Of a stretch of DNA of 41,425 nt, positions 31,791 to 39,653 are shown one piece after another. Positions within the stretch are counted from its first letter, which is position 1, and each line of letters begins with the position of its first letter. The translations under genes and the position numbers were made by a program. The stretch comes from Paracraurococcus ruber (GTDB taxonomy: Bacteria > Pseudomonadota > Alphaproteobacteria > Acetobacterales > Acetobacteraceae), in NCBI RefSeq assembly GCF_004353985.1, contig NZ_SMOA01000035.1, forward strand, positions 1 through 41,425, written 5' to 3'. The notes beneath the pieces are model-generated. The model ran no database searches and had not been told where the DNA came from. It saw only the letters and a program-made list of their open reading frames with translations.

Positions 31791-32396
31791 ATGTCGGACC
31801 TGACCGAGGCCACCGATTCCGGCCGCCGCGCGCAGACCAAGACCCGTAACCGCGACGCCATCCTCGCCGCCGCCCGCCGCGTCTTTGCCGAGCTGGGCTA
31901 TGAAACGGCCAGCGTGCGCGACATCATCCGCCGCACCGACCTCGCCTCCGGCACCTTCTACAACTATTTCCGTTCCAAGGAGGCGATCGCCCGGGCCCTG
32001 GCGGCCGATGCGGCGGAGCGCCTCCGGCCCATCCTGCGGGCGGAGCGGGAGCGCGCGACCGACCTGGAAGGCTGGCTGGACGGCGTCATCCGCGCCTATT
32101 TCCGCTACCTGGTCGAGGAATACGGCCAGGCCAGCGGCCTGCCGCATGTCCGCATCGATGCCACGCCGGCGCAGCGCGCGGTGTTCGAGGAATTGCGCGA
32201 AAGCCTGACCGGCATCCTGGGCGACCGCCTGGCGCCGCAGGCCGATACGGATTTCCTCACGGCCGGCGCCATCGGCATCGCCCGCTATGTCGGGGAACAG
32301 ATGCTGCGTCGCGCCCCGCCCGACCCGGACGCCGCCGCGCGCTTCGCCGCGCGCATGATCCTGCACGGCCTGCCCGCGGTGGCGCGGGACGGTTAG
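31791..32396 (+). CDS. TetR/AcrR family transcriptional regulator
   Basis: A 201-residue TetR-type repressor. The N-terminal DNA-binding domain is clear: TRNRDAILAAARRVFAELGYETASVRDIIRRTDLASGTFYNYFRSKEAIARAL (about residues 18-70), with the helix-turn-helix ASVRDIIRRTDLASGTFYNYF. The rest is an alpha-helical ligand-binding and dimerisation domain of unknown ligand. ATG 31791 is chosen because the domain begins about 17 residues later; no good ribosome-binding site is visible, so a leaderless or weak start is possible. It is divergent from the CoxL-like gene with a perfect 10-bp inverted repeat between them, so it probably represses that gene and itself. Confidence 0.92.
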   Translation: MSDLTEATDSGRRAQTKTRNRDAILAAARRVFAELGYETASVRDIIRRTDLASGTFYNYFRSKEAIARALAADAAERLRPILRAERERATDLEGWLDGVIRAYFRYLVEEYGQASGLPHVRIDATPAQRAVFEELRESLTGILGDRLAPQADTDFLTAGAIGIARYVGEQMLRRAPPDPDAAARFAARMILHGLPAVARDG

Positions 32397-32397
32397 G

Positions 32398-32428
32398 GCA
32401 GGGCGTGGCACGACCTGGACGCCCCTGC
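32398..32428 (+). terminator. Hairpin after tetR
   Basis: GCAGGGCGT (32398-32406) and ACGCCCCTGC (32419-32428) pair with one bulged base and a 12-nt loop, beginning 2 nt after the tetR stop codon. The rest of the 269-nt gap to the next gene shows nothing else I can support. Confidence 0.4.
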
Positions 32429-32665
32429 GCGTGACGCGGCGCCATGAACGGGTGGCACCGGCTGTGCAAGCTCCGGTCCCGCGCGCGGGCCGCCGCCGCA
32501 CGGAACACGGGATGGCGTGACCGCCCCGGGGCGCGATCCCGCCCTGCGATCAGCGGGCCCCAAGCCGCGCGGCGTCCCACGTCCTCGCAGTTGCTCGCGC
32601 GGATCACCGAGCCTGCATCAGCGGCCGGCAGCCATCCGCCCGGACGCGCGCGGGCGCCCCAGACC

Positions 32666-34303
32666 CTAGTCCCGGATGCCGGCCGGCAGGCTGGCCAGGT
32701 CGAAGCCATGGAACAGCGACAGGAAGCGGAACGGGTTTGGCTGCCAGCTGCGATACATGACGTTGTTGATGTCGCGCGCCGTGTCGAACCAGCCGAAGCG
32801 CGTCCCGGGCGCCTGCCGCAACGCGGCCTGCCAGGCCATCTGCAGCCCGCACTGGTCCACCCAGCGCGTCACCTCCGGCGCTGCCAGCGCGGCCTGCAGA
32901 TGCCGGCGCAGCAGCGCCAGGAAGCGCCGCCCGCCCTCGGTCGGCTGTGCCAGCAGCAGGTTGGCGGTGAAGCGGCTGCCGAATTGCGGGCTGCCGTCGT
33001 TGCGGTTCAGCACCACGTCGTCGCCGGCATGGCGCGCCAGCAGGTCTGCCACGCCGCGCTGCAGCAGGGAATCGATGTCGGCGACCAGCAGCGGCCGGCC
33101 GAGCGCGTGCAGCAGTTGTTCCGCCACCACGAAGCGGGCGCACTGGAAATGCGCCAGCGGCAGCCGCGCCGGGCCATCCGCATCCTGGCAGAGCGTGGTC
33201 ACGGCACCGGGGTCGAAGCCATCGGCCGACCACAGCAGGCGCGGATCCTCGATCCCGACCATGGCCTGCAATTCGGCCAGCCGCCCCGCCCCGCCGATCG
33301 CGTGCAGCACCACGGTGCAGGGCAGGTCGGCATGCCGCAGGACGGAGCGCAGGAAGAGCCTGCCATAGAGCCGCAGGTAGCGCGCATCCGCCGCCGCCAG
33401 GAAGACCGGGCCGGGCGGCAGCGGCGCCGGCTGCCAGGGCCGGCCATCGCCGCCGACCAGATGGGGGGCCGCCGGCGCCGTGTCGCCCGTCAGCAGCGCC
33501 GGGTCGGCGGCGATGCACAGGGCCTGGTAATGCGCCGCCCAGGGCCGCAGCGCCTCCGGCAGCGGGATGCTGGGGTCCACCTGCGCCGCCGCGCCGGCCA
33601 GCGCGGACAGCAGCGGCCAATCCGCCTCCTCCAGCGGATCCAGCAGCAGGCGGCTGATCGCTGCATGCAGGTCGTGCAGCCGGGCCACCGGATGCGCCGG
33701 GCCCGCGGGGTCGAGCAGGAGGCGCGCGCGCGCCGCCGCTTCCCCGCGCGCATCCCCGGCTGCCGCCGCCTGGTCCGCCAGCAGCGCATTCGCGCCGGGA
33801 TGCAGCGGCTGCAGCGCCAGCACGCGCCGGGCCCGCGCCGCCGCGGTCGCGGCATCGCCCAGGGCCTGGCGGCACTCCATGGCGGCCGCGGCGGCGGCGA
33901 CATCGCCGGGGAAGGTCTCCGTCAGGGCATCGGCGACCGCGGCGCAATCCGCCACCGCGCCGCCGGCCCGCAGGGCGTTGTAGGCGGCGACCGCGGCGCT
34001 GTGCGCCGCCTGCGCCAGGGAAGCATGCGCCGCGAATTCCTCCCCGGCCAGCTGCAGGGCGCGCAGGTGCCGCAGCGCCGCCAGCGGGTCGCCGGCCGCC
34101 AGCGCCGCCTCGGCCAGCGCCCGCAGCACGTCCCGGTCGGCGGGATCCAGCAGGGCCAGATGGTCCAGCAGCAGCCGGGCGCGGTCCGGTGCGCCTTCCC
34201 GCGCCAGCGCGCCGGCCAGCGCCAGCAGCGGCGCGCGCAGCGGCACGCCGCCGGTGGCCGGGGCGGCGGGCGGTCCATCCTGGACCCGGAGCGGCACTGT
34301 CAT
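32666..34303 (-). CDS. TPR-repeat protein with a C-terminal glycosyltransferase-like domain
   Basis: A 545-residue protein of two parts. Residues about 20-225 are alanine/leucine-rich helical pairs of tetratricopeptide type (LAREGAPDRARLLLDHLALLDPADRDVLRALAEAAL, and ARRVLALQPLHPGANALLADQAA). Residues about 310-545 look like a GT-A nucleotide-sugar transferase: FLAAADARYLRLYGRLFLRSVLRHA, a strand ending PLLVADIDSLLQ with a DxD motif (Asp409-Ile-Asp411), DDVVLNRNDGSPQFGSRFTANLLL, and VDQCGLQMAW. I do not recognise a specific named family. No signal peptide or membrane span. It is divergent from the radical SAM/glycosyltransferase fusion with a 196-nt gap. The ATG at 34303 lacks a strong ribosome-binding site. 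Confidence 0.75.
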   Translation of the reverse strand: MTVPLRVQDGPPAAPATGGVPLRAPLLALAGALAREGAPDRARLLLDHLALLDPADRDVLRALAEAALAAGDPLAALRHLRALQLAGEEFAAHASLAQAAHSAAVAAYNALRAGGAVADCAAVADALTETFPGDVAAAAAAMECRQALGDAATAAARARRVLALQPLHPGANALLADQAAAAGDARGEAAARARLLLDPAGPAHPVARLHDLHAAISRLLLDPLEEADWPLLSALAGAAAQVDPSIPLPEALRPWAAHYQALCIAADPALLTGDTAPAAPHLVGGDGRPWQPAPLPPGPVFLAAADARYLRLYGRLFLRSVLRHADLPCTVVLHAIGGAGRLAELQAMVGIEDPRLLWSADGFDPGAVTTLCQDADGPARLPLAHFQCARFVVAEQLLHALGRPLLVADIDSLLQRGVADLLARHAGDDVVLNRNDGSPQFGSRFTANLLLAQPTEGGRRFLALLRRHLQAALAAPEVTRWVDQCGLQMAWQAALRQAPGTRFGWFDTARDINNVMYRSWQPNPFRFLSLFHGFDLASLPAGIRD

Positions 34304-34499
34304 CCTCGGGCGAACCCCATGCGGAGGCCCAGTCCAGCATGCGGCAGGTGAAGCGAGGCTGAACCCGGCGGCGGTCGCGGCACCGGGGCGGTGCCGTCGC
34401 GGCGGCCGGCTTTACCGATCCTTCAGCGCCGGCAGCCGATGCTGCCGCCCCGACTGCGCGGCGCCCGCCCGCGCCCGCCGCCCGTCAGGAGGACAGCGC

Positions 34500-36272
34500 G
34501 TGAGATCGCCCGCCGAGATGGACATCGTGCAGATCGACATCAGCACGAAATGCCACCTGAAATGCTCCAACTGCACCCGCCTGATCGCGCACCAGCCGAA
34601 GCGGGAGGACATGCCGCTCGAAACCTTCGAGCGGGCGGTGAGGAGCATGGAGGGCTGGGACGGCGAGAACCGGGTCATCGGCATCATCGCCGGCGAACCC
34701 ACGCTGCACCATGATTTCGAACGCATCTCGCGCCGCTTCGCGGAGCTCTGGGGCGGGCCGCTGACCGGCAATGGCCGCCGCCCGGTGGCCGACTTCAACG
34801 ACCTGGCGACCGAGCGGCTGTTCGACCGCTCGACCGGTCGTGGCCTCTGGACCAGCCTCGGCGCCGGCTTCTACCGGCACTACGAGACGATCATGGAGGT
34901 CTATGGCCACTGGAACACCAACACGCATGAAAGCGGCGGCCGCCACCAGGCCCTGCTGATCACGCGGGAGGACTACATCGCCAGGACCGGCATCTCCCAG
35001 GAGCAGTGGGAGAAGAACCGCGACGATTGCTGGGTGCAGCGGATGTGGTCCGCCGCCATCAACGACAAGGGCGCCTATTTCTGCGAAGTCGCGGCGGCGA
35101 TCGACCGGCTGTACTTCGACGGCGCGCATGCCTGGCCGGTGGAGCAGGGCTGGTGGCAGCGCACCCCGGCCGATTTCAAGCAGCAGCTCGACCTCTGCAA
35201 TTACTGCGCCCTGGCCCAGCCCGGCCCCTCCCAGCTCGACACGCTGGACCGCGACGTGATCTCGCCGCAGTCGCGCAAGCTGCTGCAGCAGGCCGGCAGC
35301 CCGGCGGTGCGCAAGGGGCATTTCGAGCTGTTCGACACCGCCTACCATGCCGAGAAGCGCGTGGTGGACCGGCGGGACAACTATGTCGGCTCCGACCGGC
35401 GGGTCGGCATCGGCAACCGCAGCGCCTATCCGCGGCGGCTGTCGGCCGTGCTGGTCTCGGTCGGCTATGGCGCGGCGCTGGCGCAGACCCTGCCGCACAA
35501 CGTGGACCAGTTCGACGAGCTGGTGGTGGTGACGACGACGACGGACAGCGACACCCAGGCGGTGGCGCGCCAGCATGGTGCCAAGCTGGTGCTGTCCGAC
35601 CGCTGCTGGGACGATGCGCATTCGTTCAACAAGGGCCGGATGCTGAATGACGGCCTGGCGGCGCTGTCCGACCCCGACTGGGTGGTGCTGACCGACGCGG
35701 ATGTCTTCATGAACGAGGGGCTGCGCGCCTTCGTCCTGAACCATGCCCTGAATCCGGGCTGCCTGTACTTCACCCAGAGGCATGAGCGGGGTGCCGTCGC
35801 CGGCCAGGATGATGCCGTGAACATGCAGCCCAACGGCTATTTCCAGCTGTTCCACCCGCGCGCCGCGGCGATCCGCGACCGCTGGCCGAAGGCGGTCAGC
35901 GAGGCCTTCTGCTCGGCCGGCAGCGTCGACACCTGGTTCGCGCAGCAATGGGGCATGGGCAAGCTGATCCCGATCCCGGACCTGGCGGTCAGCCACCTGT
36001 CGAGCCGCTGGCTGGGGGAGAACTGGAACGGCGTGGCGAAGCGGGAAGGGAGCTGGTCGCAGTTGGGCATCCTGACCACCAACGGCTTCTCCACCTTCCT
36101 GCAGATCCAGCAGCTGCCGGATGTCATCAAGCTGACCGACACGCTGTATGGCGACACGGTGGAGCTGGAGACGCGCCAGCTGAATGACCATGTCCAGCTG
36201 GCGCCGGAAGGGCTGGTGTTCCGCGGCCGGCTGATCGGCCAGGCGCATATCCACGTGGCCTATCGCGGCTAG
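34500..36272 (+). CDS. Radical SAM protein fused to a GT-A glycosyltransferase-like domain
   Basis: A 590-residue fusion. The N-terminal radical SAM domain has the cluster motif CHLKCSNC (Cys18, Cys22, Cys25) after a first strand IVQIDIST, and IAGEPTLH as the GGE-like SAM motif. Four more cysteines, Cys177, Cys195, Cys233 and Cys236 (CNYC), form a plausible auxiliary iron-sulfur site of SPASM/twitch type. From about 310 to 510 a GT-A fold is seen: LSAVLVSVGYG, DELVVVTTTTDSDTQAVARQHGAKLVLSD, FNKGRMLNDGLAAL and WVVLTDADVFM (Asp399-Ala-Asp401 as DxD). The start is GTG 34500: AGGAGGA (34487-34493) is 6 nt upstream, and the frame open to 34254 has no homology-like sequence. Divergent from the TPR-glycosyltransferase. 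Product unknown; a peptide or sugar modification role is inferred. Confidence 0.8.
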   Translation: MRSPAEMDIVQIDISTKCHLKCSNCTRLIAHQPKREDMPLETFERAVRSMEGWDGENRVIGIIAGEPTLHHDFERISRRFAELWGGPLTGNGRRPVADFNDLATERLFDRSTGRGLWTSLGAGFYRHYETIMEVYGHWNTNTHESGGRHQALLITREDYIARTGISQEQWEKNRDDCWVQRMWSAAINDKGAYFCEVAAAIDRLYFDGAHAWPVEQGWWQRTPADFKQQLDLCNYCALAQPGPSQLDTLDRDVISPQSRKLLQQAGSPAVRKGHFELFDTAYHAEKRVVDRRDNYVGSDRRVGIGNRSAYPRRLSAVLVSVGYGAALAQTLPHNVDQFDELVVVTTTTDSDTQAVARQHGAKLVLSDRCWDDAHSFNKGRMLNDGLAALSDPDWVVLTDADVFMNEGLRAFVLNHALNPGCLYFTQRHERGAVAGQDDAVNMQPNGYFQLFHPRAAAIRDRWPKAVSEAFCSAGSVDTWFAQQWGMGKLIPIPDLAVSHLSSRWLGENWNGVAKREGSWSQLGILTTNGFSTFLQIQQLPDVIKLTDTLYGDTVELETRQLNDHVQLAPEGLVFRGRLIGQAHIHVAYRG

Positions 36273-36280
36273 GGCCGAGC

Positions 36281-36306
36281 GCGGGGCGGCGTGCGCGCCG
36301 CGCCGC
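36281..36306 (+). terminator. Hairpin after the radical SAM fusion gene
   Basis: 11-bp arms (36281-36291 and 36296-36306) with one mismatch and a 4-nt loop, 8 nt after the stop codon. No U tract. Confidence 0.45.
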
Positions 36307-36629
36307 GTGTACGCGCTTCGGCATGAAGGCATTGCGGCGGTTTGCGCCGTCAGGGTGTCACGCGAACCGCTGCAGGGCGGATGGCGGAGCGGCCCGCACG
36401 CGGTGCCGCGTCAGCGCGCCGTCCCGTCATCGGGGGCACGGCGGTGTGGCCTGCGCCCTGCATGCAAAGCGCGGGCGACCGTGGCGCGCCAGGGCGTGAC
36501 CGGCGCGTGATCGACCGAATGCGCGGGGCGGCAGGGGTGGCGAATGCTCCTGGCGCCTGAACCGCCGCTGCGGATTTTGCCGGGTCGGGGCGGCCGCTCA
36601 GATCGGTCGCACCGCGGCCGGGCAAAAGA

Positions 36630-36660
36630 AAGGCCGGCGGGGATCGATCCCGCCGGCCTT
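36630..36660 (-). terminator. Rho-independent terminator of rpoH
   Basis: Perfect 12-bp arms AAGGCCGGCGGG (36630-36641) and CCCGCCGGCCTT (36649-36660) with a 7-nt loop. On the minus strand the stem is followed by TCTTTTG, a T-rich tail, 104 nt after the rpoH stop codon. Confidence 0.8.
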
Positions 36661-36764
36661 CCTGTTGGCTGATGCCTCATCCGGGGCGGCGCCGGCAACC
36701 AGCCAGCGCTGAGCCGGCTCAGACCGCGAGCCTTCGCAAGCTCAGGCCGCCAGCCTCCGCAACC

Positions 36765-37646
36765 TCAGACCGCGAGCCTTCGCTCGACGATCTGCGTCTT
36801 CATGCTCTTCTGCAGCTTCTCGAAGGCGCGGACCTCGATCTGGCGCACCCGCTCCCGGCTGATGTTGTACTGCTGCGACAACTCCTCGAGCGTCGTCGGC
36901 TCGTCCTTCAGCCGCCGCTCGATCAGGATGTGGCGCTCCCGCTCGTTCAGCGTCTTCAGCGCCTCGCCCAGCAGCATGCGGCGGTTGGACAGGTCCTCGC
37001 GCTCGGAAAGTTCGCTCTCCTGCGTCTCCTGGTCGTCGACCAGCCAGTCCTGCCACTCGCCCTCGCTGTCGGCGCGCACCGGCGCGTTCAGCGAATGGTC
37101 GGGGGAGGCCAGGCGGCGGTTCATGGACACCACGTCCTGCTCCGGCACCTGCAGGACGCGGGCGATCTTCTCCACCTGCTCCGGCTTCAGGTCGCCATCC
37201 TCGAGCGCGGCCATCTGGCCCTTCAAGCGCCTGAGATTGAAGAAGAGCTTTTTCTGGGCCGCCGTCGTCCCCATCTTCACCAGCGACCAGCTGTGGAGGA
37301 TGTATTCCTGGATGGCGGCACGGATCCACCACATGGCATAGGTGGCCAGGCGGAAGCCGCGGTCCGGATCGAACCGCTTCACCGCCTGCATCATGCCGAC
37401 ATTGCCTTCGGAGATGAGCTCGCCGACCGGCAGGCCATAGCCGCGGTAGCCCATGGCGATCTTGGCCACGAGCCGGAGATGGCTGGTGACGAGCTTGTGG
37501 GCCGCGCGCTCATCCCCTTCGTCGCGCCAGCGCTTGGCGAGCGACAGCTCCTCCTCCGGGGAGAGCATGGGGAATTTGCGGATCTCCTGCAGATAGCGGG
37601 AGAGGTTGCCTTCTGGGGCAATCGGAATGACCGAGCTGGAAGCCAT
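36765..37646 (-). CDS. rpoH: RNA polymerase heat-shock sigma factor RpoH (sigma-32)
   Basis: A 293-residue alternative sigma factor directing RNA polymerase to heat-shock promoters. Region 2 is [61 protein letters not shown] with the -10-binding helix, the RpoH-specific box is [12 protein letters not shown], and region 4 is the C-terminal [30 protein letters not shown] helix-turn-helix. Length and order match alphaproteobacterial RpoH. ATG 37646 has GGAGG 13 nt upstream and AGGTG 6 nt upstream; the open frame to 37847 has no homology. It has its own 235-nt upstream region, downstream of the rluD-type gene's terminator, so is probably transcribed separately. I could not identify its promoter. 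Confidence 0.97.
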   Translation of the reverse strand: MASSSVIPIAPEGNLSRYLQEIRKFPMLSPEEELSLAKRWRDEGDERAAHKLVTSHLRLVAKIAMGYRGYGLPVGELISEGNVGMMQAVKRFDPDRGFRLATYAMWWIRAAIQEYILHSWSLVKMGTTAAQKKLFFNLRRLKGQMAALEDGDLKPEQVEKIARVLQVPEQDVVSMNRRLASPDHSLNAPVRADSEGEWQDWLVDDQETQESELSEREDLSNRRMLLGEALKTLNERERHILIERRLKDEPTTLEELSQQYNISRERVRQIEVRAFEKLQKSMKTQIVERRLAV

Positions 37647-37859
37647 CGTGGACACCTGCCTCCTGCGCGCGGTGGGCGACCCCGTGACGGCGGTCCCCGG
37701 TCCGCGACCGATCCTGGCAGTTCGAACGTCATGCAGGCCCACCGGACCGCGCCTGCCCCGGTCACGACGGGGCGAGGGAAAGCGGCCAGTCCGGGCGTTT
37801 CGGCACCTGCTGCGCTGCCGTCGGGAAGTTTGTACCGCCGCCAGCAAGCTTCTGTCCAG

Positions 37860-37889
37860 AAAAACCGAGTATCCCGGTCGGTTACTCGG
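37860..37889 (-). terminator. Rho-independent terminator containing the stop codon of the pseudouridine synthase gene
   Basis: On the minus strand CCGAGTA (complement of 37883-37889), an 11-nt loop and TACTCGG (complement of 37865-37871) are followed by TTTTT (37864-37860). The stop codon TAA (37882-37884) lies at the end of the first arm. Confidence 0.75.
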
Positions 37890-38910
37890 CGTTGCGAACC
37901 AGCAATGCCGTCATTGCAACGAAGTCCGGCGGGGGCGCCACCCGGAACTGCAGCGCCTGGCCGGTCACCGGATGGCGAAAGCCCAGGCTTTCGGCGTGCA
38001 GCGCCTGACGGGGAAAGGCCAGCAGGGCTGCCCGCAGCGCGTCTGGCAAACCGCGTGCCGCCGACGGCGTCCGCCGAAGATAGACCGGATCCCCTACCAA
38101 AGGGTGATTGATCTCGGCCAGATGCACACGGATTTGATGGGTCCGCCCGGTTGCCAGGCGGCAGCGGAGCAGGGCGCAGGCAGCGCCGAAGGCCCGTTCG
38201 GTGGCATAGCGCGTCAGGGCCGGCTTGCCGCCGCGGGCGACCACCGCCATGCGCTTCCGGTCGGTCGGATGGCGGCCGATCGGGCCCTCGATCTCGCCGG
38301 CGGGCGGGCTGGGCACGCCCCAGGCCAAAGCCAGGTACTCACGGTCCAGGTCGCGGGCCGCGAAGGTCTCCGACAGGCAGCGCAGCGCCCGTTCGGTCTT
38401 GGCGACGACCATGACGCCCGAGGTGTCCTTGTCCAGCCGGTGGACGATGCCCGGCCGCTTCTCCCCGCCGATGCCCGGCAGATCCTCGCCCGCATGCGCC
38501 AGCAGGGCATTGACCAGCGTGCCGTCCTGGTTGCCGGGGGCGGGGTGGACCACCAGCCCCGCCGGCTTGTCGAGGACGATGAGGTCGGCATCCTCGAACA
38601 GGATCGTCAGCGGGATGTCCTGCGCGACCGGCAGGGCGGCCATGGGGTCGGGGATCGCCAGCGTATAGGTGCTGCCGGCGCGCACCGCTTCCGAGGCATC
38701 GCGCAGCGGCACGCCATCCCGGGTCGCGGCGCCGGCGGCGATCAGTGCCTTGACGCGGGAGCGGGAGAGCGAACCTATCGCCTCCGCGAGGAAGCGGTCG
38801 GCCCTCTGGCCGGCCTGGCCGGGCGCCGCCGTCACGGCGAAGGTCTCGCCGGTTCGCGGTTCGTCGGGGGAGTGGTCGGTGCGCGCGCTCAAGATCCTGG
38901 TCGTCGTCAT
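37882..38910 (-). CDS. rluD: RluA/RluD-family 23S rRNA pseudouridine synthase
   Basis: 342 residues from the ATG at 38910. An N-terminal S4 RNA-binding domain ([32 protein letters not shown]) is followed by the pseudouridine synthase domain: [15 protein letters not shown], the catalytic HRLDKDTSG (Asp), [26 protein letters not shown] and [11 protein letters not shown]. It isomerises uridines in 23S rRNA; RluD is the best match in arrangement, though RluA-family assignment is safer. The start is uncertain: ATG 38910 lacks a ribosome-binding site, TTG about 15 nt downstream and GTG at 38835 (317 residues) are alternatives. It is divergent from, and with this start overlaps 32 nt of, a small membrane protein gene. 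Confidence 0.9.
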   Translation of the reverse strand: MTTTRILSARTDHSPDEPRTGETFAVTAAPGQAGQRADRFLAEAIGSLSRSRVKALIAAGAATRDGVPLRDASEAVRAGSTYTLAIPDPMAALPVAQDIPLTILFEDADLIVLDKPAGLVVHPAPGNQDGTLVNALLAHAGEDLPGIGGEKRPGIVHRLDKDTSGVMVVAKTERALRCLSETFAARDLDREYLALAWGVPSPPAGEIEGPIGRHPTDRKRMAVVARGGKPALTRYATERAFGAACALLRCRLATGRTHQIRVHLAEINHPLVGDPVYLRRTPSAARGLPDALRAALLAFPRQALHAESLGFRHPVTGQALQFRVAPPPDFVAMTALLVRNAE

Positions 38911-39154
38911 GGGGGTGCTGATCGTCGGCGGCACCGTGGGCCTCGTCGTGCTGCTCGTCCAGCGCATGGGCGGCCCGGTGGCCGGTGCCCGGTGGGAGAC
39001 GGCGCTGGACCAGCCGGAGACGGCGCGGATCGGCGGCATCGCCGCGACCGAAAGCGGCATCGCCGTCTGGGTGACCCGGCCGGATGGCGACCGGGTGCTG
39101 CTGGTGGACCCGAAGCGCGGCCGCGTGGTCGGCGAGATCCGGCCGGGCAGGTGA
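38879..39154 (+). CDS. Small membrane protein, DUF6476-like
   Basis: A 91-residue protein with one N-terminal transmembrane segment ([22 protein letters not shown], about residues 5-26) and a soluble part of short strands ([36 protein letters not shown]). It resembles the DUF6476 family of alphaproteobacteria; function unknown. GTG 38879 is preceded by GGGGGAG (38866-38872) at 6 nt, an excellent site, and the membrane segment begins at once. An in-frame upstream ATG at 38669 would only read antisense to the pseudouridine synthase. It is followed 8 nt later by a DUF2256 gene. Confidence 0.8.
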   Translation: MRALKILVVVMGVLIVGGTVGLVVLLVQRMGGPVAGARWETALDQPETARIGGIAATESGIAVWVTRPDGDRVLLVDPKRGRVVGEIRPGR

Positions 39155-39162
39155 GGACGGCG

Positions 39163-39336
39163 ATGGCGCACCGCAAGCCGCATCTGCCGGAGAAGACCTG
39201 CGCCGCCTGCGGCCGCCCCTTCGCCTGGCGGAAGAAATGGGCGCGCGACTGGGACAGCGTCCGCTACTGCTCGGACGCCTGCCGGGAGGGACGGCACCCT
39301 GCCGCCAGGCCTGCGCCGGGCCGAAAGGGCGCTTGA
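39163..39336 (+). CDS. DUF2256 domain-containing small zinc-ribbon-like protein
   Basis: 57 residues. The pattern [31 protein letters not shown], with CxxC and CxxxC cysteine pairs, matches DUF2256, a short protein found in many bacteria and of unknown function; the cysteines suggest metal binding. ATG 39163 has GAGGA just upstream, overlapping the stop of the preceding membrane-protein gene, so the two are probably cotranscribed. The basic C-terminus ([15 protein letters not shown]) is typical of the variable tail. tRNA-Glu begins 41 nt downstream. Confidence 0.88.
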   Translation: MAHRKPHLPEKTCAACGRPFAWRKKWARDWDSVRYCSDACREGRHPAARPAPGRKGA

Positions 39337-39377
39337 CCCCCGTCGGTCCCGGTCCTAGAAGCGCGCCTCGCCTCCAC

Positions 39378-39453
39378 GTCCCATTCGTCTAGAGGCCTAG
39401 GACACCGCCCTCTCACGGCGGCAACAGGGGTTCGAATCCCCTATGGGACGCCA
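39378..39453 (+). tRNA. tRNA-Glu (anticodon CTC)
   Basis: 76 nt including an encoded CCA. The acceptor arm is GTCCCAT (39378-39384) with ATGGGAC (39443-39449), discriminator G, then CCA. The anticodon stem is CCGCC/GGCGG with loop CTCTCAC, giving anticodon CTC at 39412-39414 (Glu, codon GAG). The T loop TTCGAAT is between AGGGG and CCCCT. It reads GAG, the favoured Glu codon here. Confidence 0.96.
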
Positions 39454-39598
39454 CAGGCCGCGCCAGCGCCGCCGGCGCTCAGCCTGATGCCCCAGGCGCG
39501 AACCATCCACCGACAATTCGCTCCGCATCCCGACCGGGCGTCCGCATTCAGGATGTTGCTGGCGCGCGATCGCCAAGCAGGCGCATCGCGCCCGCGCG

Positions 39599-39627
39599 CC
39601 GTGGGCGGCAAGGGTCGCCGCCCACGG
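39599..39627. terminator. Hairpin between tRNA-Glu and the RTX protein gene
   Basis: Perfect 11-bp arms CCGTGGGCGGC (39599-39609) and GCCGCCCACGG (39617-39627) with a 7-nt loop in the convergent gap, 27 nt beyond the minus-strand RTX gene stop. No U tract. Confidence 0.55.
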
Positions 39628-39653
39628 TCGGGATCGCGAGTACCCGCCTGGCC

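Larger units (their letters stand above)
36273..36764. other. Intergenic region between the radical SAM fusion and rpoH
   Basis: 492 nt, convergent. It holds hairpins at 36281-36306 and 36630-36660. The short open frames between them have no recognisable domain or ribosome-binding site, and I see no other feature. Confidence 0.5.

Noticed and set aside
37647-37859. A sigma-32 or sigma-70 promoter for rpoH
   Set aside because: I looked for -35/-10 pairs on the minus strand and found none with acceptable spacing, so I do not report one.
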